Shown here: piece by piece, positions 1 through 5,467 of the stretch
Position numbering within the stretch: position 1 is the first letter of the stretch
Layout of the letters: each line of letters starts with the position of its first letter
From: an uncultured Campylobacter sp.
GTDB taxonomy: Bacteria; Campylobacterota; Campylobacteria; Campylobacterales; Campylobacteraceae
Length of the DNA: 5,467 nt
NCBI RefSeq assembly: GCF_938045775.1
Contig: NZ_CALIBH010000224.1
Location: forward strand, 1 to 5,467
Reading direction: 5' to 3'
The notes under the pieces: model-generated
The model's database searches: none
Told to the model about the DNA's origin: nothing
What the model saw: only the letters and a program-made list of their open reading frames with translations
Program-made: the position numbers and the translations under genes

Positions 1-7
1 ATATTAA

Positions 8-1840
8 CTAATACTTTTTATCACTTAATATTCGCTCGGTTAGAGTTTGGATATCCAAGCCCAAGCTGCGCTCCACGTCGGCGGTCTTGCCGTGCGGTAA
101 AAAGATATCGGCAAACTCGAAGCTCACGATCTTTACGTCCGAAATTTCATTTTCTTGCAAAAATGCGCTTAAAATTTCACCGACGCCACCCTTTTTGGCG
201 TTATCGCTAAAGACATACCAAATTTTATCTTTGTGAGCTAAACTTCGCAAAAACTCGGCATCCAAAGGCTTTGCAAAGACTAGATCTACGACATCCGCCT
301 CTATCTGCCCCTCCAGCGCCTCAGCCGTTTTATACGCTCTGCCCGCGCCGTTTCCGTAGCCGATCAGCGCCACTCGCGCGCTATCGCTGCGCTTTAGAAA
401 CACCGATTTTGCAAGCTCTACTACAGATGCGCCAGTCTCGTCGCAGCCCAAGATAAAGCTTCCGCGCGGATAGCGGATCGCTAAAACCCCTTCGTGCGTG
501 TAGGAATACTCGATGATCCGTTTAAAGCTCGCCTCGTCTCGTGGCGCGCACATACTGACGTTTGGGATCGCGTTTAAGAAGCTCACGTCAAAGACCCCCT
601 CATGCGTCTCGCCGTCCTCGCCCACGATGCCCGCGCGATCCATCGCAAGGACTAAGCTTAAGTTCATAATCGCCGCGTCATGGACGATCTGATCGAACGC
701 GCGCTGCATAAAGGTCGAATATATCGTAACGTACGGCTTAAAACCCTCGCGCGCCATCGCGGCCATCGAACTTAGCGCGTGAGGCTCGGCGATCGCTACG
801 TCCCAGAAGCGGTGGGGAAATTTCTCGATCAGCTTATCCATGCCGGTGCCGCTTGGCATCGCGGCGGTTACGCCCACGACGTTTTCATGCTTGGCGGCTA
901 AGCTTAAAAGCGCTTCGGCGTAAATTTGCGTGGCGCTTTTGGCGGCGGATTTTTTCTTAAATTCTCCGCTTTGAATATCGAAAGGCCCTACGCCGTGCCA
1001 GCTCTCCAAATAGCCCTCCGCCTTGTCATAGCCTTTGCCTTTGATCGTCTGAGCGTGCACGACGACGGGTTTGCGCGCGCTTTTTGCCGTCTTTAGCGCC
1101 GATATAAGATCCTCTAGATTGTGTCCGTCCACGGGACCGATGTAATCAAGCCCAAGCTCCTCAAAATACATCCCCGGAATGATAAGCTTTAAGGAATTTT
1201 CAAAGCGCTTTGCCATATATGTCGCGCTTTGCGGAGCGTGAGAGAGCAGCTCTCTTACGTGGGATTTAAATTTTTGATATGTCTCGCCCGCCATCGCTTG
1301 GCTTAGGTATTTGCTAAAGGCGCCGATCGGCTTGCTGATGCTCATTTTGTTATCGTTTAGGATTATGATGCAGGGCAAGCGCAGATCGCCTAGCTCGTTC
1401 ATCGCCTCATAAGTCATGCCGCCGCTCATCGAGCCGTCGCCGATGAGTACGACTGGCACGCGATTTTCGCGCTTTAGGCTTATCGCTTTTGCCGCGCCCA
1501 CGGCTAAAGAGATCGACGTCGAGGCGTGCCCCGCCACGAAGTAGTCAAATTTGCTCTCGCTAGGCTTCGTGTAGCCGCTAATGCCGCCGAACTGCCTAAG
1601 CGAGCCGAACTCCTCCCAGCGGTCCGTTAGAAGCTTGTGCGCGTAGCTTTGGTGGCTTACGTCGAAGATAAACGGATCGCTCGCGGCGTCAAATACGTAG
1701 TGCATCGCCACGATGAGCTCGACCGCGCCCATATTTGAGCTTAGATGGCCGCCGTTTTTGCTCACGACTTCGATTATGCGCGCTCTGATCTGCGTGCAGA
1801 GCTCCCGTAGCTCCTCTAGGCTTTTATTTTTAATATCCAC
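8..1840 (-). CDS. dxs: 1-deoxy-D-xylulose-5-phosphate synthase (Dxs)
   Basis: Cytoplasmic thiamine-diphosphate enzyme that condenses pyruvate with glyceraldehyde 3-phosphate to give DXP, the first step of the MEP isoprenoid pathway and a precursor for thiamine and pyridoxal. The 610-residue product is full length for the family. Visible motifs in order: GGHLSSNMG (30-38), GHASTSIS (104-111), the ThDP/Mg motif GDGSMSGGM (134-142) with NDN (162-164), YIGPVDGHN (233-241), KGKGY (267-271), TAAMPSGTGM (325-334), catalytic Glu352 in AIAEPHA, DRAGIVGEDGETHEG (401-415) and YPRGS (457-461). The start is GTG at 1840: an in-frame TGA lies directly upstream, and the next Met (residue 37) would delete essential sequence. 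A weak ribosome site GGGAGAG (1848-1854) lies 7 nt upstream. The gene overlaps the hisC 3' end by 11 nt, so translation is probably coupled. Oddity: the residue after the catalytic Glu is Pro353, where the family normally has Gln (AEQHA). Stop codon is TAG, only 7 nt from the window edge, so downstream context is not visible. Confidence 0.97.
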   Translation of the reverse strand: MDIKNKSLEELRELCTQIRARIIEVVSKNGGHLSSNMGAVELIVAMHYVFDAASDPFIFDVSHQSYAHKLLTDRWEEFGSLRQFGGISGYTKPSESKFDYFVAGHASTSISLAVGAAKAISLKRENRVPVVLIGDGSMSGGMTYEAMNELGDLRLPCIIILNDNKMSISKPIGAFSKYLSQAMAGETYQKFKSHVRELLSHAPQSATYMAKRFENSLKLIIPGMYFEELGLDYIGPVDGHNLEDLISALKTAKSARKPVVVHAQTIKGKGYDKAEGYLESWHGVGPFDIQSGEFKKKSAAKSATQIYAEALLSLAAKHENVVGVTAAMPSGTGMDKLIEKFPHRFWDVAIAEPHALSSMAAMAREGFKPYVTIYSTFMQRAFDQIVHDAAIMNLSLVLAMDRAGIVGEDGETHEGVFDVSFLNAIPNVSMCAPRDEASFKRIIEYSYTHEGVLAIRYPRGSFILGCDETGASVVELAKSVFLKRSDSARVALIGYGNGAGRAYKTAEALEGQIEADVVDLVFAKPLDAEFLRSLAHKDKIWYVFSDNAKKGGVGEILSAFLQENEISDVKIVSFEFADIFLPHGKTADVERSLGLDIQTLTERILSDKKY

Positions 1841-2939
1841 TCAAAATCTCTCCCAGCGTGCCAAAGACGCGATCGTTTTGCCCCTGTGTGCCGATCGTGA
1901 TGCGCACGGCGTTTAGCCCGTAGCTTTTTAAATTTCTAATGATGATGCCGCGGCGCAGAAGTCTATCGCAAAGCTCGCTACTATCTATCGGCGGGCTAAG
2001 TTTGAACGTGATGAAATTTGCGTAGCTAGGGATAAATTCTAAATTTCGCTCGCGCGCAAAATCCTCGAAGCGGCTCATCTGCGCGGCGTTGTTTTGCAGG
2101 CTCTTTTGCACGAAAGCTTCGTCTTTTAGCGCCGCAATCGCCGCTGCGAGGCTAAGCGTCGTGATATTAAAAGGCGGTCGCAGCTTATAAAGCGCGCTTA
2201 TGATTTGCCGCGGCGCGATACCGTAGCCTACGCGCATACCGCCCAGGCCGTAGACCTTCGAGAAGGTGCCTAGATAGAGTACGTTTTTAAAATTTTGAAT
2301 TAAAAATTTCGGATCGAGCTTTTTGCGTTCATCTTTAAACGCCGCAAATTCGTTGTACGCAGCATCGATCACTAAAAGCGTATCCTCATCCACGCTTCGA
2401 GCGAACTCATACACAGCCTCCGCATCCAAGCACTCGCCAAGCGGGTTGTTCGGCACGCACAAAAAGATGACCGAAATTTCATCCCTGTGCGCGTTATAAA
2501 TTTTTAAAAGTTCGGCTAGGTCATGCTCCTGCGCGCTCGTTTTGTAAACTTTAGCCTCGCAGTGGCTTGCGTAGATGCCGTACATCGCAAAGGTAACGCC
2601 CGCTTGCAGTATCGCGCGGCGCGAATTGAGCTTGGCGTGCAGCGCAAACTCGATAATCTGGTCGCTACCTGCTCCGATGATGATATTTTGCGGCTCCACG
2701 CCGAATTTCGAGGCGAGCGCGCCCTTTAGCTCATACATCGAATCATCGGGGTAAAGATGCGCACAGGCGGCATTTTGCACGATTGCATCCTGCACCGCTT
2801 CGCTAGTGCCTAAAGGGTTTTCGTTGCTGGCAAGCTTTAACACGTCCTGCTTGCGGATACCAAACTCCCGCACCACAAGCTCGATCGGTTTGCCCGCTTC
2901 GTAATTGCTTAGATTTTCTACAAATTCGTTAAATTTCAT
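1830..2939 (-). CDS. hisC: Histidinol-phosphate aminotransferase (HisC), likely also aromatic aminotransferase
   Basis: Fold-type I PLP aminotransferase that makes L-histidinol phosphate from imidazole-acetol phosphate and glutamate; several bacterial HisC enzymes also transaminate phenylpyruvate and 4-hydroxyphenylpyruvate. The 369-residue product has the normal length. Motifs: LASNENP (36-42), GAGSDQIIE (89-97), CVPNNPLGE (161-169), IDAAYNEF (191-198) with PLP-ring Asp192 and Tyr195, TFSKVYGLGGMRVGYG (225-240) with the Schiff-base Lys228 and phosphate-binding Arg236, and the C-terminal substrate-carboxylate Arg346 in VRITIG. I chose ATG at 2939 rather than the GTG codon immediately before it because GGAGG lies 6 nt from the ATG and only 3 nt from the GTG. 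Start and pheA stop share one base (TGATG). Position beside pheA, with no other his gene in view, suggests the phenylpyruvate-to-phenylalanine step is its local job; that is inference. The stop lies inside dxs. Confidence 0.97.
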   Translation of the reverse strand: MKFNEFVENLSNYEAGKPIELVVREFGIRKQDVLKLASNENPLGTSEAVQDAIVQNAACAHLYPDDSMYELKGALASKFGVEPQNIIIGAGSDQIIEFALHAKLNSRRAILQAGVTFAMYGIYASHCEAKVYKTSAQEHDLAELLKIYNAHRDEISVIFLCVPNNPLGECLDAEAVYEFARSVDEDTLLVIDAAYNEFAAFKDERKKLDPKFLIQNFKNVLYLGTFSKVYGLGGMRVGYGIAPRQIISALYKLRPPFNITTLSLAAAIAALKDEAFVQKSLQNNAAQMSRFEDFARERNLEFIPSYANFITFKLSPPIDSSELCDRLLRRGIIIRNLKSYGLNAVRITIGTQGQNDRVFGTLGEILSGY

Positions 2940-4015
2940 CACTCCCCTCCGTTTATGTAACTTCCCAGCCAGGTGACTTCGTGGCCGTTTTTCTGTGCGT
3001 TTTGCAGCACGCGCGCCACCCGCTCGTCGTCGATATGTCCCTCAAAATCGACATAAAATACGCATTTAAAATCCCTAAGCTTGACAGGGCGGCTTTCTAA
3101 TTTGGTTAAATTTATACCCTCGTTGCGAAACATCTGTAAAAAGTCCACAAGCCCGCCCGGGCGGTCGTCGGTTTTGGCTAGAATGCTCGTTTTGTTGCGG
3201 TCGCTCTTTTGGTTTTTAAAGTCGCTCAGCACGAAAAAGCGCGTGCGGTTGGTGGAGTTGTCCTCGATCTTTTGAAACATCATCGGCACGCCGTAAAGAT
3301 CAGCGGCGATCTTGGAGCAGATCGCGGCGGAGTGCGGCGTGGTAGCCGCCATCTGCGCAGCAAGCGCGGTAGATTTGGTCGCGGTAAATTTAACGCCGCT
3401 AAGGCCGTGATCGTCTAGAAATTTAAGGCACTGATTGTATCCTTGCGGATGCGAGAATATCTGATCCACCGTGCTTACGTCGTCGCAGTGGCTCGCAAAG
3501 CAGTGGTGGATATCCATATAAATTTCGGCGACGATCTTGACGCCCTCGTATTTTCGCAAGCAATCAAGCGTTGCTCCCACCGCGCCTTCGGTGTTGTTTT
3601 CGATCGGCACGACGCCGTATTTGGCCTCGCCGCTATCAAGCTCCTTAAAGACCGCCTCAATGTTTGAAAGCGGTAGATAGGAGCTTACCGCGCCGAAGCG
3701 GCTCTTGGCGGCTTGGTGCGAATAGGTGCCGAAAGGCCCTAAAAACGCGACGATCTGCGGCTTTTCCAAATTTCGTGAGACCGAGAAAATTTCAAAAAAT
3801 ATCGCCTCGATCGCCTCTTTGCTTAAATTTCGCGCCTTTCCGCCGTCCAGCCTACTGATGATCGAGCGCTCGCGCTCCGGGCGGTAGATCGCGCTGCCCG
3901 CGGTCTGCTTCAGCTCGCCGATCTTTTTGACGAACCCCATGCGCTCGTCGATAAGGCGCAAAATTTCATCATCCAGCCTGTCGATACAAACGCGCAGATC
4001 ATCGATGTTTTGCAT
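2939..4015 (-). CDS. pheA: Bifunctional chorismate mutase / prephenate dehydratase (P-protein)
   Basis: Cytoplasmic bifunctional enzyme of phenylalanine synthesis: chorismate to prephenate to phenylpyruvate. The 358-residue product has three domains in the usual order. An AroQ-type chorismate mutase helix bundle covers about 1-85 (IDRLDDEILRLIDER, then KKIGELK, and YRPERE at 44-49). The prephenate dehydratase domain covers about 88-265, with FLGPFGTYSHQAA (91-103), VVPIENNTEGAVGATLD (135-151), FSHPQGYNQC (187-196) and the catalytic-site signature NSTNRTRFFVL (253-263). A C-terminal ACT domain covers about 275-352, with RPGGLVDFL (285-293) and the Phe-binding ESRP (307-310), so feedback inhibition by phenylalanine is expected from the family. 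ATG at 4015 is preferred to the in-frame GTG at 4018 because AAGGAGGG ends 5 nt before the ATG but only 2 nt before the GTG. Its first 17 nt overlap the preceding small ORF, and its TGA shares a base with the hisC ATG. Confidence 0.97.
   Translation of the reverse strand: MQNIDDLRVCIDRLDDEILRLIDERMGFVKKIGELKQTAGSAIYRPERERSIISRLDGGKARNLSKEAIEAIFFEIFSVSRNLEKPQIVAFLGPFGTYSHQAAKSRFGAVSSYLPLSNIEAVFKELDSGEAKYGVVPIENNTEGAVGATLDCLRKYEGVKIVAEIYMDIHHCFASHCDDVSTVDQIFSHPQGYNQCLKFLDDHGLSGVKFTATKSTALAAQMAATTPHSAAICSKIAADLYGVPMMFQKIEDNSTNRTRFFVLSDFKNQKSDRNKTSILAKTDDRPGGLVDFLQMFRNEGINLTKLESRPVKLRDFKCVFYVDFEGHIDDERVARVLQNAQKNGHEVTWLGSYINGGE
2946..2950 (-). promoter_or_regulatory. hisC ribosome binding site
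   Basis: The minus strand reads GGAGG within the last codons of pheA (Asn-Gly-Gly-Glu), 6 nt before ATG at 2939 and 3 nt before the adjacent GTG. It favours the ATG start and, with the TGATG stop/start overlap, points to translational coupling of hisC to pheA. Confidence 0.8.
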
Positions 4016-4433
4016 CACAACCCTCCTTTTGCTCGCCCCTAAATTTCGATTTTAAAAATTTCACGCCGCCACTCTTGCCGCAGGCTTTGAAATTCTTACC
4101 GCGCGATCTTAGAATTTCATCGCTTGCGATTGCCGAGCCGCAACTTCCGCGCGATAAGAATGCGCAATAAAATTCGTCGCGGCGGGATCTAAAATTTAAA
4201 GAGCCGCGATTAAAATTTAAAACAAGGCTTCGTTCTGGCGTTAAATTTAGAGGCACATTTTGTTCGGATTTGAAATTTAAAGCAGGGGCGCATCCTGGCT
4301 TGGAATTTAAAGCGACGGTGCGTTTAAAATTTAAGACCGTGCTTGCTGCTGCGTTAAAATTTAAAGCCGCTGCGCGTTCGGATTTGAAATTTAAGATCGC
4401 GCCCTGTTTTGGACGGCTCGCCGCGCGGATCAT
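3999..4433 (-). CDS. Hypothetical basic protein with LNF decapeptide repeats
   Basis: I do not recognise this 144-residue product and no known domain is apparent. Residues 14-83 are a repeat with Leu-Asn-Phe (or a close variant) at residues 14, 24, 34, 42, 52, 62, 72 and 79, that is, spacings of 10,10,8,10,10,10,7. The best-matched units are LNFKSERAAA and LNFKSEQNVP. The tail (about 85-144) is rich in Arg, Lys, Ser, Gly and contains several Cys. The whole protein is strongly basic, with no signal peptide or membrane segment. Evidence for translation: ATG overlaps the lysA stop as ATGA, AAAAGGA lies 6 nt upstream, the frame stays open for 145 codons, and the two shortened repeat intervals (24 and 21 nt) still preserve frame. 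Evidence against: the sequence is low complexity and the repeat lacks stops in this phase by its nature. It occupies the place where, from memory, C. jejuni has a HAD-family hydrolase gene, but no HAD motif is visible. It may be a real small gene, a degraded remnant, or non-coding repeat DNA. Confidence 0.4.
   Translation of the reverse strand: MIRAASRPKQGAILNFKSERAAALNFNAAASTVLNFKRTVALNSKPGCAPALNFKSEQNVPLNLTPERSLVLNFNRGSLNFRSRRDEFYCAFLSRGSCGSAIASDEILRSRGKNFKACGKSGGVKFLKSKFRGEQKEGCDAKHR
4021..4028 (-). promoter_or_regulatory. pheA ribosome binding site
   Basis: The minus strand reads AAGGAGGG here, a near-perfect anti-16S match. It lies 5 nt before ATG at 4015 and only 2 nt before GTG at 4018, so it decides the pheA start in favour of the ATG. 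It sits inside the coding frame of the small upstream ORF. Confidence 0.85.
4088..4119. repeat. 9-bp inverted repeat upstream of pheA
   Basis: TGAAATTCT (4088-4096) is exactly complementary to AGAATTTCA (4111-4119), separated by 14 nt. It lies about 75 bp upstream of the pheA start, inside the non-repeat tail of the small ORF. It could be an operator or a weak hairpin. The stem is AT-rich and lacks a following U-tract, so it is not a convincing intrinsic terminator, and AAATT-type words are so common here that chance is plausible. Confidence 0.3.
4191..4395. repeat. Eight-copy AAATTTA minisatellite, mostly 30-bp period
   Basis: Eight copies of a 10-bp AT-rich core (consensus AAAATTTAAA on the plus strand, read as TTA AAT TTT on the minus strand) begin at 4191, 4212, 4242, 4272, 4302, 4326, 4356 and 4386. 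The intervals are 21, 30, 30, 30, 24, 30 and 30 bp, all multiples of three. Between cores the sequence is GC-rich and variable, but some units share more: a 19-bp exact direct repeat (GTTCGGATTTGAAATTTAA) occurs at 4262-4280 and 4376-4394. The array lies within the small ORF between lysA and pheA. Further, irregular AAATTT-like words continue downstream to about 4041 without a clear period. It looks like a decayed tandem duplication of a 30-bp unit. Confidence 0.85.
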
Positions 4434-5467
4434 ACGAGATCCTTTTCGAGCGCGATTAGATCATCAAAGCTCTCGCGCTTTCTAATCAGGCGGTCCTGTC
4501 CGTCGTAAACCGCGACCTCGGCGGCGCGACAGCGGGTGTTGTAGTTGCTCGACATCGAAAAGCCGTAGGCGCCGGCGCTTTTGATCGCGAGCAGATCGCC
4601 GCTTTTTAGGCTAGGCAGGCTAACGCCTTTGGCCAAAAAATCGCCGCTTTCGCATATCGGGCCCACGACGTCGCAGAGGCTAGCTGCGGCCAAATTTACG
4701 CCACCCAAAATTTTTTCATCCGCGCAAGAGCCGTTTATTTGATCCGAGCCCCTGCCGCCTAAATTTACTTCGCTAGCGCCAGCTTCGTCTAAATTTATAC
4801 TCTCCAAAGCGCTAACGATCTCGATGGCGTGGTGCGCGCCGTAGAGGCTCGGGCGTATGAGATCGTTCATCGCGCCGTCAACGATGACGAAGCGCTTGCC
4901 GCAGTTTTGTTTTTCGTAAAGCACGCGGGTAAGAAATACCCCCGCAGCTCCCGTGATGAAGCGCCCCGGCTCGCACACGATCGTGACATCTAGACCGCTT
5001 AGGCTCTTTAAAATTCCTTGCGCGTAGTCGTAGAGCACGATCTGTTTTTCATCCTCGTAGCGGATGCCGATTCCGCCGCCCACGTCGAAAAATTTTATAT
5101 CGATCTCAAGGGCTCGCAGCTCTCGCAGCAGATCGCTTACGATCTTTGCCGCGTCGCAGATCGGAGAGATGTCCGTAAGCTGGCTGCCGATGTGAAAGTG
5201 GATGCCGACGGGATTTAAAAATTTGCTCTTTTTGGCGTAGATATACATCTTGCGCGCAGTCTCGATACTGACGCCGAATTTGTTCTCATTTAGCCCCGTG
5301 GAGATGTAGGGGTGGGTCTTGGCATCAACGTTTGGATTTACGCGGATGCTGATGCGAGCGGGCTTATTTAGCTTTTGCGCGATTTGCTCGAGGCGCAGCA
5401 TCTCGGCTTCGCTTTCTAAATTTATCAGCAAGATGTCCGACTTTAGCGCAAATTCTAGCTCGCTATC
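4430..5467 (-). CDS. lysA: Diaminopimelate decarboxylase (LysA), N-terminus outside window
   Basis: PLP-dependent fold-type III decarboxylase that converts meso-2,6-diaminopimelate to L-lysine, the last step of lysine synthesis. The frame is open to the window edge, giving 345 residues; the true start and the PLP-binding Lys (YAxKAN motif) lie upstream, so the TTG at 5431 is an internal Leu codon, not a start. Counting from the edge, motifs are ISIRVNPNVDAKTHPYISTGL (39-59), HFHIGSQ (90-96), the glycine-rich DVGGGIGIRYE (128-138), CEPGRF (165-170), VDGAMNDLIRPSLYGAHH (196-213), catalytic CESGD (272-276) and SAGAYGFSMSSNYN (297-310). Between AIEIV (214-218) and CDVVGP (265-270) there are 46 residues where the C. 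jejuni enzyme, as I recall it, has about 10. This stretch holds Asn-Leu or Asn-Gly at residues 225, 235, 245 and 258 and looks like an in-frame repeat insertion. All visible catalytic motifs are intact, so the enzyme is probably active. The stop overlaps the next ORF as ATGA. Confidence 0.97.
   Translation of the reverse strand, partial: DSELEFALKSDILLINLESEAEMLRLEQIAQKLNKPARISIRVNPNVDAKTHPYISTGLNENKFGVSIETARKMYIYAKKSKFLNPVGIHFHIGSQLTDISPICDAAKIVSDLLRELRALEIDIKFFDVGGGIGIRYEDEKQIVLYDYAQGILKSLSGLDVTIVCEPGRFITGAAGVFLTRVLYEKQNCGKRFVIVDGAMNDLIRPSLYGAHHAIEIVSALESINLDEAGASEVNLGGRGSDQINGSCADEKILGGVNLAAASLCDVVGPICESGDFLAKGVSLPSLKSGDLLAIKSAGAYGFSMSSNYNTRCRAAEVAVYDGQDRLIRKRESFDDLIALEKDLV
4440..4446 (-). 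promoter_or_regulatory. Possible ribosome binding site of the small ORF
   Basis: The minus strand reads AAAAGGA, 6 nt before the ATG at 4433, within the lysA codons for Glu-Lys-Asp. Spacing and sequence are good for an epsilonproteobacterial ribosome site, but the same bases are explained by lysA coding, so the signal is only moderate support that the small ORF is translated. Confidence 0.45.
4679..4813 (-). repeat. In-frame 30-bp-type repeat insert within lysA
   Basis: This stretch encodes LysA residues 219-263 as numbered from the window edge, located between the conserved AIEIV and CDVVGP blocks. Exact AAATTTA words lie at 4791-4797, 4761-4767 and 4692-4698. The first two are 30 bp apart, and a degenerate copy (TTTATTT at 4734-4740) falls one further 30-bp step along; the last is 39 bp beyond that. 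In protein terms Asn recurs at residues 225, 235, 245 and 258. Codon phase is xTA AAT TTR, the same as in the array after lysA. The rest of the insert is Gly, Ala, Ser and Asp rich, as expected for a surface loop. That this is an insertion relative to other LysA proteins rests on my recollection of the family; the repeat spacing is directly visible. Confidence 0.6.

Noticed and set aside
3475..3660. Minus-strand 61-codon ORF inside pheA
   Set aside because: It lies wholly inside the prephenate dehydratase domain in another frame and is a shadow of the GC-rich codon pattern.
1..3858. Plus-strand ORFs of 60-74 codons antisense to dxs, hisC and pheA
   Set aside because: All lie opposite strongly supported genes, show no family motifs and have composition expected of antisense readings.
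4191..4395. CRISPR-like array because of 30-bp regularity
   Set aside because: The conserved part is only about 10 bp of AT-rich sequence, intervals total 21-30 bp, and there are no repeat and spacer lengths of CRISPR type or cas genes.
4019..4430. Internal promoter or intrinsic terminator between lysA and pheA
   Set aside because: I found no convincing TATAAT-type -10 element and no GC-rich hairpin followed by a U-tract; the AT-rich words belong to the repeat.
4270..4485. Plus-strand 71-codon ORF with Lys-Phe-Lys repeats
   Set aside because: It is the antisense reading of the same 30-bp array and of the lysA 3' end. A 30-bp period keeps both strands open, and there is no gene context on the plus strand.
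4430..5431. TTG at 5431 as the lysA start
   Set aside because: The frame stays open for 12 further codons to the window edge with family-like sequence, and the PLP-lysine region must lie upstream.

Overview
The window is one strand of a compact amino-acid and isoprenoid operon from an epsilonproteobacterium, most likely a Campylobacter. All supportable genes read on the minus strand, so transcription runs from high to low coordinates: lysA (5' end cut off by the window edge), a small basic repeat-bearing ORF of unknown function, pheA, hisC, dxs. From memory, C. jejuni has the order lysA / small gene / pheA / hisC / fliF / fliG / fliH / dxs. Here fliF, fliG and fliH are missing and hisC overlaps dxs by 11 nt. 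Base composition is about half G+C by eye, high for Campylobacter. A non-flagellated, relatively GC-rich species such as C. gracilis fits both points; this assignment is inference.

Layout from the transcription start side: lysA (5467 to 4430, diaminopimelate decarboxylase, missing its N-terminus) ends in an ATGA overlap with a 144-codon ORF (4433 to 3999). The first 60% of that ORF is a decapeptide repeat built around Leu-Asn-Phe. The ORF overlaps the start of pheA (4015 to 2939, chorismate mutase / prephenate dehydratase / ACT). pheA and hisC (2939 to 1830) share one base in a TGATG junction. hisC overlaps dxs (1840 to 8, 1-deoxy-D-xylulose-5-phosphate synthase). There is no intergenic space between any of the genes, which indicates one transcript and translational coupling. 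No promoter or terminator is visible; both probably lie outside the window.

Functionally, LysA makes lysine from meso-diaminopimelate. PheA converts chorismate to phenylpyruvate, and HisC, a histidinol-phosphate aminotransferase, can in many bacteria also transaminate phenylpyruvate, which would explain its place next to pheA rather than in a his operon. Dxs feeds isoprenoid, thiamine and pyridoxal synthesis.

The most unusual content is a short repeat family centred on the AT-rich word TAAATTTA and spaced mostly 30 bp apart. It forms an eight-copy array between lysA and pheA (4191-4395), and a second, diverged set sits in frame inside lysA (about 4679-4813), where it appears to add roughly 36 residues to a loop just before the conserved CESGD motif. 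Both sets are read in the same codon phase (xTA AAT TTN). This looks like a repeat that can expand inside coding sequence without breaking frame.
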